This document shows positions 58,489 to 64,000 of a DNA stretch of 64,000 nt, piece by piece. Position 1 is the first letter of the stretch; each line of letters begins with the position of its first letter. The position numbers and the translations under genes are program-made. Source of the DNA: Pseudomonas denitrificans (nom. rej.). GTDB taxonomy: Bacteria > Pseudomonadota > Gammaproteobacteria > Pseudomonadales > Pseudomonadaceae. The notes beneath the pieces are model-generated. The model had not been told where the DNA came from, did no database searches, and saw only the letters and a list, made by a program, of their open reading frames with translations. The DNA is taken from the NCBI RefSeq assembly GCF_008807415.1, contig NZ_CP043626.1, positions 6,176,501 through 6,240,500 on the forward strand, given 5' to 3'.

Positions 58489-59871
58489 ATGACCTTCGCC
58501 AATCTCGGCCTGATCGATCCCCTCCTGCGCGCCCTCGACGGGCTCGGCTACCAGAACCCGACGGCGGTGCAGGCCCAGGCCATCCCGGCTGTGCTCAAGG
58601 GGCGCGACCTGCTGGCCGCCGCCCAGACCGGCACCGGCAAGACCGCCGGCTTCGCCCTGCCGCTGCTGCAGAAGCTGCTGCACGAAGGCCATCAGGTAGC
58701 GGCCAACTCGATCCGCGCGCTGGTGCTGGTGCCCACCCGCGAGCTGGCCGAGCAGGTGCACGAGAGTTTCCGCGCCTATGGCCAGCACGTGCCGTTGCGC
58801 ACCGCCGTGGCTTACGGCGGGGTCAGCATCAACCCGCAGATGATGAAGCTGCGCAAGGGCGTCGACGTGCTGGTGGCCACGCCAGGCCGCCTGCTCGATC
58901 TGTACCGGCAGAACGCGCTGAAATTCACCCAGTTGCAGGTGCTGGTGCTGGACGAGGCCGACCGCATGCTCGATCTGGGCTTCGCCCGCGAACTGGACGA
59001 AGTCTTCGCCGCGCTGCCCCGGCGCCGTCAGACCCTGCTGTTCTCCGCGACCTTCTCCGACGCCATCCGCCAGATGGCCCGCACCCTGCTGCGCGACCCG
59101 CTGACCATCGACGTGGCACCGCGCAACACGGCGGCGAAGACGGTGAAGCAGCACCTGCTCACCGTCGACAAGAAGCGCAAGGCCGAGCTGTTCCTGCACC
59201 TGTTGCGCGAACAGGGCTGGAGCCAGGCGCTGGTGTTCGCCAAGACCCGCAAGGGCGTCGACGAACTGGTCGACCTGCTGCAGCGCGAAGGCATCCGCGC
59301 CGACTCGATTCACGGCGACAAGCCGCAGCCCTCGCGCCTGCGCGCCCTGGCGCGGTTCAAGGCGGGCGAGGTGGACTTCCTTATCGCCACCGACGTCGCT
59401 GCGCGCGGCCTGGACATCGAGGAGATGCCGCTGGTGGTCAACTTCGACCTGCCCATCGTCCCCGAGGACTACGTGCACCGCATCGGCCGGACCGGCCGTG
59501 CCGGCGCCAGCGGGCAGGCGATCTCGCTGGTCTGCGCCGATGAAGTGCAACAGCTGGCGGCCATCGAGACGCTGATCGGCCAGACCCTGCCGCGCCAGGA
59601 GGAAGACGGCTTCGAGGCGGAGCACCGGGTACCCGTCACTGCTCCGGGTGGCCAGATCACCAAGAAGCCGAAGAAGCCCAAGCAACCCAAGGTGCTCGAA
59701 GGCAAGCCGGGCAAGGTGCACCTCGGCTCGCTGCTGGACGACAAGCCGCAGGTCAAGGCGGTGCGCAAGGCGCCGGGCTTCGGCCTGGGCGGTAAACCAG
59801 CCGCTGGCAAACCTGCCTCCGGCAAATCGTCCGCCGGAAAGCCGGGCGGCAAGGGCGCTCGCCGGCCCTGA
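58489..59871 (+). CDS. DEAD-box RNA helicase, RhlE-like
   Basis: The 460-residue helicase has Q motif (GYQNPTAVQAQAIPAV), AQTGTGKTAGFALP, PTRELAEQV, TPGRLLDL, DEADRMLD, SATF, and HRIGRTGRAG. The C-terminal 90 residues are Lys/Gly/Ala-rich and basic (KPAAGKPASGKSSAG), as in RhlE proteins. It acts in RNA degradation or ribosome assembly. Start MTFANLGLIDPLL gives the normal N-terminus. Confidence 0.94.
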   Translation: MTFANLGLIDPLLRALDGLGYQNPTAVQAQAIPAVLKGRDLLAAAQTGTGKTAGFALPLLQKLLHEGHQVAANSIRALVLVPTRELAEQVHESFRAYGQHVPLRTAVAYGGVSINPQMMKLRKGVDVLVATPGRLLDLYRQNALKFTQLQVLVLDEADRMLDLGFARELDEVFAALPRRRQTLLFSATFSDAIRQMARTLLRDPLTIDVAPRNTAAKTVKQHLLTVDKKRKAELFLHLLREQGWSQALVFAKTRKGVDELVDLLQREGIRADSIHGDKPQPSRLRALARFKAGEVDFLIATDVAARGLDIEEMPLVVNFDLPIVPEDYVHRIGRTGRAGASGQAISLVCADEVQQLAAIETLIGQTLPRQEEDGFEAEHRVPVTAPGGQITKKPKKPKQPKVLEGKPGKVHLGSLLDDKPQVKAVRKAPGFGLGGKPAAGKPASGKSSAGKPGGKGARRP

Positions 59872-60004
59872 GCCGATTCGGCGCGCGCCTGCTTCATCGC
59901 GGTGCGCGCCGGAAGCTGAATCGGTCGCTGTCGCCAGGCGTTGCGGGGCCTTGCGGGGTGTGGCGCAAAAGCTGCATTTCCGTGTGGAATCCCGAACGCC
60001 TATA

Positions 60005-60023
60005 GTGTGCCCATTGCGCACAC
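60005..60023. promoter_or_regulatory. Palindrome before the LuxR-type gene
   Basis: GTGTGC-N7-GCACAC lies just after a TATAGT box (60001-60006) and 18 bases before the gene start. It is well placed for autoregulation. Confidence 0.45.
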
Positions 60024-60040
60024 AACAAGAACGACAGCCC

Positions 60041-60859
60041 ATGCGCCACAAGGAACTCAAAGCCTGGACCGGCGGAGTCGCCCATCTGCTCCCGCTGGCC
60101 GCCGGTCGTCCGCGCCTGCTCGGCCTCAGCCAGTGGCTGCAGCAGGTCTGCGCGGTGGATAACTTCGTGCTGTTCGTCTACGAAGGCAACCACCGGCCGC
60201 TGGACCTGTTCGACACCTTCCCGGCCGATGTCCGCCACGTCTATGTCGAGGACTACCAGGTCGGCCCCTACCTGCTCGATCCCTTCTACCTCGCCTGCAC
60301 CCGCCACCAGGCGCCGGGGCTGTGGCGCCTGCGGCAGTTCGCGCCGGACCACTTCTACCTGGGCGAGTACTACCAGACGTATTACCAGCAGACCGGCCTG
60401 ACCGAGGAGATCGCCTTCTTCATCGACCTCGCCGATGGCGCCACCGCCGTGCTCTCGCTGATGCGCAAGACCTCCAGCCCCGCCTACAGCCGCGACGAGA
60501 TGCAGTTGCTGGAGTGCGCGCGGCCAGTGGTCGAGCAGGTGGTGCGCGAAGCCTGGGAACTGCGCCGCGCGCAGCCGCGCCCGGCGCAGGACCTGGACTA
60601 CCAGATCCGCGAGGCCTTCGACCAGTTCGGCGCCCAACTGCTCACGCCCCGCGAGCAGGAGATCGTCCAGCTGCTGCTGCGCGGCCACTCCAGCGCCTCG
60701 GTGGCCGAACAGCTGGATATCAGCCCCGGCACGGTGAAGATCCACCGCAAGAACATCTACGCCAAGCTCGGCATCGGCAGCCAGTCGGAGCTGCTCGGGC
60801 TGTTCATCCGCGAGCTGGCGGGGCGCGATGCGGCGGGTGGGATGCGTGAGGTTGGCTGA
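60041..60859 (+). CDS. LuxR-type HTH regulator
   Basis: The 272-residue protein has a large N-terminal domain of unknown ligand and a C-terminal LuxR helix-turn-helix (LTPREQEIVQLLLRGHSSAS, then ISPGTVKIHRKNIYAKLGIG). No acyl-homoserine-lactone binding signature is seen. It lies upstream of a polyamine-type ABC operon and may regulate it, since a palindrome occurs in that operon's leader. Confidence 0.88.
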   Translation: MRHKELKAWTGGVAHLLPLAAGRPRLLGLSQWLQQVCAVDNFVLFVYEGNHRPLDLFDTFPADVRHVYVEDYQVGPYLLDPFYLACTRHQAPGLWRLRQFAPDHFYLGEYYQTYYQQTGLTEEIAFFIDLADGATAVLSLMRKTSSPAYSRDEMQLLECARPVVEQVVREAWELRRAQPRPAQDLDYQIREAFDQFGAQLLTPREQEIVQLLLRGHSSASVAEQLDISPGTVKIHRKNIYAKLGIGSQSELLGLFIRELAGRDAAGGMREVG

Positions 60860-60898
60860 GCCACGCGGCTCTTCGTAGGACCGAGGGGGGCGCCTAGC

Positions 60899-60966
60899 CC
60901 TTGCTCGCGAACCGCCCAACGTCGGATTCGCCGGGGATTCCGTTCGCGAGCAAGCTCGCTCCTACA
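60899..60966. repeat. Inverted repeat GCTCGCGAAC type, family C
   Basis: A perfect 12-base inverted repeat with a 29-base loop, ending in AGCTCGCTCCTACAG. The half-element GGTAGGAGCTTGCTCGCG also occurs alone near 14310, after the DUF1820 gene. It is a REP relative. Confidence 0.75.
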
Positions 60967-60991
60967 GTCATCGGAAGCTCCGGGCGCCCAT

Positions 60992-61040
60992 GGCAGGAGC
61001 GGGCAATGCCCGCGATCGCGCGCATGACGCGCTCCTGCAG
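60992..61040. repeat. REP element, family A, complete pair
   Basis: GGCAGGAGCGGGCAATGCCC and GCGCGCATGACGCGCTCCTG with CGCGATC between, just before the ABC operon. Confidence 0.82.
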
Positions 61041-61081
61041 GGAGAGTCAGCGCGCGCACCGGGCGATCCAATCCCGACATC

Positions 61082-61097
61082 TATCCCCCGAGGGATA
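61082..61097. promoter_or_regulatory. Candidate operator of the ABC operon
   Basis: TATCCC-N4-GGGATA is a perfect six-base inverted repeat 66 bases before the ABC ATPase start, in an A+T-rich patch (TATATACA follows). It could bind the neighbouring LuxR-type regulator. Inference. Confidence 0.45.
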
Positions 61098-61162
61098 TAT
61101 ACACCCCGAAAGCCCCGTTGCTAGCGTGAGCCCCAACAAGAACAAAGCGGGAGCGCGCGGTG

Positions 61163-62278
61163 ATGGAAAGCGGTCAGGACTTCGATATCGAATTCCGTAA
61201 CGTGGTCAAGCGCTACGGCAGCGTGCCGGCGGTCAACGGGCTGAGCTTCAAGGTGAAGCGCGGCGCCTTCCATTCCTTCCTCGGCAGCTCCGGCTGCGGC
61301 AAGACCACCACCCTGCGGATGATCGCCGGCTTCGAGCAGCCCAGCGAAGGCGAGGTGCTGCTGGCCGGCAAGGCGGTGGCCGGGGTGCCGGCGCACCAGC
61401 GTGCGGTGAACATGGTGTTCCAGCATTACGCGCTGTTCCCGCACCTGACGGTGGCCGAGAACATCGCCTACGGCCTGCGCTACCGCACGCCGCGCCCTGA
61501 CCGTTCGCAGCAGCGCCGGATGGCCGACGAGGCGCTGGAGATGGTGCGCCTGTCCGGCTTCGGCACGCGCAAGCCCCACGAGCTTTCCGGCGGCCAGCAG
61601 CAGCGTGTGGCGCTGGCCCGCGCACTGGTGAACAAGCCCACCGTGCTGCTGCTCGACGAGCCGCTGGCCGCACTCGACCGCAAGCTGCGCAAGGAGATGC
61701 AGTCGGAGCTGCTGCGCCTGCAACGCGAGGTCGGCATCACCTTCGTGCTGGTCACTCACGATCAGGAAGAAGCGCTGTCGATGAGCGACAGCATCAGCAT
61801 CATGAAGGACGGCCTGATCATCCAGACCGCCACCCCCGAGGCGCTCTACGAGACCCCGGCGAGCCGCTACGTCGCCGACTTCATCGGCGAGTCCAACCTG
61901 TTTTCCGGCACCGTGCGCCGCCTCGATTCAGGCCGCGTGGTGCTGGGCACCCCGGCCGGGCTGGAACTGAGCAGCCCGCCGACGCCCACCGGCCCTGCGC
62001 TAGCGCCTCAGGCCGAAGGCTGCATCGCCGTTCGCCCGGAGCTGGTCGGCATCGCCGCCGCCGATTCGGAGCTGCAGCGCGAAGTGCGCCTGAAGGGCCG
62101 CGTCGAAGACCGCATCTACCTGGGCAACCTCACTGAATACCGCGTACGCACCGACGCCTTCGGCATCGTCTGCGTGCGCGTGCCGCGCAAGGCCGGCGGC
62201 GAGGCGGAAGCCTTCGAGCACGGCGCGCCGGTACAGGTCGGCTGGAACCAGGCCAGCGGCCTGGCCATGGCCCTTTGA
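61163..62278 (+). CDS. Polyamine-type ABC transporter ATPase (PotA-like)
   Basis: The 371-residue ATPase has Walker A GSSGCGKTTTLR, signature LSGGQQQRVALARAL, Walker B VLLLDEPLAALD and a C-terminal TOBE domain. It is the PotA/SpuF type that energises putrescine/spermidine import. Start ATG at 61163; a GTG one codon earlier is equally possible. First gene of the operon with binding protein and permease. Confidence 0.92.
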   Translation: MESGQDFDIEFRNVVKRYGSVPAVNGLSFKVKRGAFHSFLGSSGCGKTTTLRMIAGFEQPSEGEVLLAGKAVAGVPAHQRAVNMVFQHYALFPHLTVAENIAYGLRYRTPRPDRSQQRRMADEALEMVRLSGFGTRKPHELSGGQQQRVALARALVNKPTVLLLDEPLAALDRKLRKEMQSELLRLQREVGITFVLVTHDQEEALSMSDSISIMKDGLIIQTATPEALYETPASRYVADFIGESNLFSGTVRRLDSGRVVLGTPAGLELSSPPTPTGPALAPQAEGCIAVRPELVGIAAADSELQREVRLKGRVEDRIYLGNLTEYRVRTDAFGIVCVRVPRKAGGEAEAFEHGAPVQVGWNQASGLAMAL

Positions 62279-62328
62279 GTTCGACGATCCAACCATAACG
62301 ACAATCAGCAGACAGGCGGGGAGTGACG

Positions 62329-63471
62329 ATGGACAAGAAGAGCTTCATCAAGACGATGCGCAGCTGGGAAAGCGGCTCCATCACGCGGCGCGATTTCCTC
62401 GGCAAGACCGGCCTCGGGCTGGCGATGGCGGTGGTCGCCGCCAACACTCCCGGCCTGCTGAGCGGCAAGGCCTACGCGGCCGAAGGCAGCAACATCGGTG
62501 ACCGCCTGGCCCTGGCTACCTGGCCGAACTACCACAGCCAGGAGAACTTCGATGCCTTCGCCAAGGCTACCGGCGCGCGGGTGCAGATGAACGTGTTCGG
62601 CTCCAACGAAGAGATGCTCGCCAAGCTGCAGGCCGGCGGCAGCGGCTGGGACGTCTTCGTGCCGACCAACTACACCATCAGCACCTACGTGCAGCTCGGG
62701 CTGATCGAGCCGCTGGACCTCTCGCGCATCCCCAACTTCGACCCCAAGGCCTTCGAGGAGCGCTTCATGGCCCAGGGTACGGTGGACGGCAAGGTCTACG
62801 CGGTGCCGAAGAACTGGGGCACCACCGGCATCGTCTATGACGCCAGCCGTGTGAAGGGCAGCCCGGATTCCTGGAAGCAGTTCTGGGACCTGACATTGAC
62901 CCACGCCTCGGGCCGCACCATCGTCCACGACTACCAGCTCACTGCCATCGGCAACGCGCTCAAGTACTACGGCTACAGCTTCAACTCGCTGGACCCGAAG
63001 GAACTGGCCGAGGCCGAGAAGCTGCTGATCCAGGCCAAGCCGCACCTGTTCGCGATCAACTCTGACATCCAGCCTTCGCTGCGCAACGGCGATGCCTGGA
63101 TGGCCATGGCCTGGACCGGCGACGCCTCCCAGCTGCACCGCGACAACCCGGACATGACCTTCGTGCTGGGCAAGGAAGGCGGCGAGATATGGAGCGACTT
63201 CTTCGCCATTCCCAAGAGCGCCGAGCACCGCGATGCCGCCTACGCGTTCATCAACTACCTGCTAGACCCGCAGCACAACAAGCTGGAGGTGCTCTCCCAC
63301 GGCTATCCGAGCGGGGACAAGCGCGTCGATGCGCTGCTCTCCAAGGAGATGCTCGACGACCCGATCATGTACCCGGCGGCCGAGCGCCTGTCGCCGCTGG
63401 AGTTCGGCGCCGCGGCGACCCTCACCAGCCCGGCACGCGCCGAACTGATGGCGCGGTTCAAGGCCGCCTGA
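62329..63471 (+). CDS. Polyamine-type ABC transporter binding protein (PotD-like), Tat signal
   Basis: The 380-residue protein has a Tat signal with twin Arg20-Arg21 (ITRRDFLGKTGLG), then the PotD fold: LALATWPNYHSQENFDAFAK, VPTNYTISTYVQLGLIEPLD. It delivers a polyamine or similar organic cation. Folding in the cytoplasm before Tat export is the unusual point. Start ATG at 62329 has GGGGAG upstream; a GTG two codons before is possible. Confidence 0.92.
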   Translation: MDKKSFIKTMRSWESGSITRRDFLGKTGLGLAMAVVAANTPGLLSGKAYAAEGSNIGDRLALATWPNYHSQENFDAFAKATGARVQMNVFGSNEEMLAKLQAGGSGWDVFVPTNYTISTYVQLGLIEPLDLSRIPNFDPKAFEERFMAQGTVDGKVYAVPKNWGTTGIVYDASRVKGSPDSWKQFWDLTLTHASGRTIVHDYQLTAIGNALKYYGYSFNSLDPKELAEAEKLLIQAKPHLFAINSDIQPSLRNGDAWMAMAWTGDASQLHRDNPDMTFVLGKEGGEIWSDFFAIPKSAEHRDAAYAFINYLLDPQHNKLEVLSHGYPSGDKRVDALLSKEMLDDPIMYPAAERLSPLEFGAAATLTSPARAELMARFKAA

Positions 63472-63500
63472 TCGGCAATTCTGGCGCTTGTGCGGAATGC

Positions 63501-63533
63501 GGCGGATAACGCTGGCGCGTTATTCGCCCTACC
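63501..63533. repeat. Half family-B palindrome
   Basis: GGCGGATAACGCTGGCGCG and TTATTCGCCCTAC form the right half of the twin element at 14337 and 41700. It sits inside the ABC operon, between binding protein and permease genes. Confidence 0.85.
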
Positions 63534-63566
63534 GCGAAGGTCCGTTCCATGCGTAGGGAATCGAAC

Positions 63567-64000
63567 ATGAACATCGCTGTCAGCGCCCCGGTGCCGCAGA
63601 CCCAGGCGACGCCCAGCGCCTCGCGCGCAAAAAGCCTCGGCCGGCGCGTCACGCTCCTGCTGCTGCTGCCGTCCACCCTGTGGTTCCTGCTGCTGCTCCT
63701 GATGCCGCTGGTGATCATCCTGGTCTTCAGCTTCGGCGAGCGCAGCGCCGTGGGTGGCTACGGTGGCGGGCTGACGCTGGAGAACTACCTGAACCTCGGC
63801 TCCCGCGCCCAGGCCTTCTGGAACACCCTGACCCTCGCGCCGCTGGGCACCCTGGCGTGCCTGCTGGCGGCCTACCCGCTGGCCTACTTTCTGGCGGTGA
63901 AGGTGCGGCGCAACAAGTCGCTGCTGCTCACGCTGGTGATCGTGCCGTTCTGGACCAGCTTCCTGATCCGCACCTACGCCTGGATCTTCCTGCTCAGCGG
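63567..64000 (+). CDS. Polyamine-type ABC permease (PotB-like), cut by window end
   Basis: The first 144 residues are visible: a short cytoplasmic tail (MNIAVSAPVPQTQATPSASR), one membrane helix (LLLLPSTLWFLLLLLMPLVI), a periplasmic loop and the start of the next helices (SLLLTLVIVPFWTSFLIRTY). The ELxxTxxP-like FWTSFLIRTYAW segment is the PotB permease signature. An ATG 18 bases upstream is an alternative start; the chosen one has AGGGAA upstream. The rest lies beyond the window. Confidence 0.9.
   Translation, partial: MNIAVSAPVPQTQATPSASRAKSLGRRVTLLLLLPSTLWFLLLLLMPLVIILVFSFGERSAVGGYGGGLTLENYLNLGSRAQAFWNTLTLAPLGTLACLLAAYPLAYFLAVKVRRNKSLLLTLVIVPFWTSFLIRTYAWIFLLS

Larger units (their letters stand above)
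60860..61162. other. Intergenic region with inverted repeats
   Basis: No gene is seen. A perfect 12-base inverted repeat TTGCTCGCGAAC (60901-60912)/GTTCGCGAGCAA (60942-60953) belongs to another pseudomonad repeat type, followed by a family-A REP at 60992-61040 (GGCAGGAGCGGGCAATGCCC with its mate). The palindrome at 61082-61097 is the likely regulatory site of the operon that follows. Confidence 0.7.

Overview
The window is high-GC (about two thirds G+C) gammaproteobacterial chromosome. Its gene order matches the Pseudomonas aeruginosa-type block holA-lptE-leuS ... lnt-corC-ybeY-phoH-miaB ... hemL-thiE-thiD-ladS ... amn. Family-level protein features, OprD porin, LadS kinase, DUF1820/DUF2788/DUF2076 proteins and Pseudomonas-style REP palindromes all point to a Pseudomonas of or near the P. 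aeruginosa / P. nitroreducens / P. citronellolis lineage. No rRNA, tRNA, CRISPR array, insertion sequence or complete prophage was seen.

Layout. 1-2.4 kb: small genes (periplasmic protein, arfA ribosome rescue factor, YCII protein) and a structured RNA leader before a small unknown gene. 2.4-14.4 kb: conserved housekeeping genes (replication, outer membrane LPS assembly, leucyl-tRNA synthetase, lipoprotein maturation, ribosome/tRNA maturation). 14.4-20.6 kb: Sel1 protein, tetrapyrrole and thiamine genes, and the LadS hybrid kinase. 20.7-35.9 kb: an accessory catabolic island (branched-chain aminotransferase, IclR regulator, then a 12-gene co-directional operon) placed between ladS and the TetR/acyl-CoA dehydrogenase pair that I recall as its neighbours in P. 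aeruginosa. 36-42.6 kb: TetR/AidB-like pair, a HigBA toxin-antitoxin module, a Bro-N gene with a structured leader, amn and deoC. 42.7-60.9 kb: mixed small housekeeping and hypothetical genes, a 15-unit tandem-repeat protein, hrpB, a DEAD-box helicase and a LuxR-type regulator. 60.9-64 kb: start of a polyamine-type ABC transporter operon cut by the window edge.

How genes work together. The island encodes outer-membrane entry (OprD-like), inner-membrane uptake (aromatic-acid type MFS), CoA activation (NDP-forming acyl-CoA synthetase), two acyl-CoA dehydrogenases of unequal size, an MFE-2 type MaoC hydratase, an enoyl-CoA hydratase, an MFE-2 type short-chain dehydrogenase, and a DUF35 plus cysteine-less thiolase-like pair. 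This set resembles the actinobacterial igr (ChsE1-ChsE2/ChsH/Ltp2) side-chain module, which ends in retro-aldol cleavage, but no ring-degradation genes are in view. The substrate is unknown.

Two results stand out. First, a three-way-junction RNA occurs twice, upstream of two unrelated small genes (about 1610-1820 on + and 39695-39920 on -), with four compensatory base-pair changes in its closing stem. Second, hemL and the acyl-CoA synthetase each carry a frameshift best explained by loss of one G from a four-G run. The identical signature in two genes, one of them normally essential, suggests homopolymer sequencing error rather than true gene loss.
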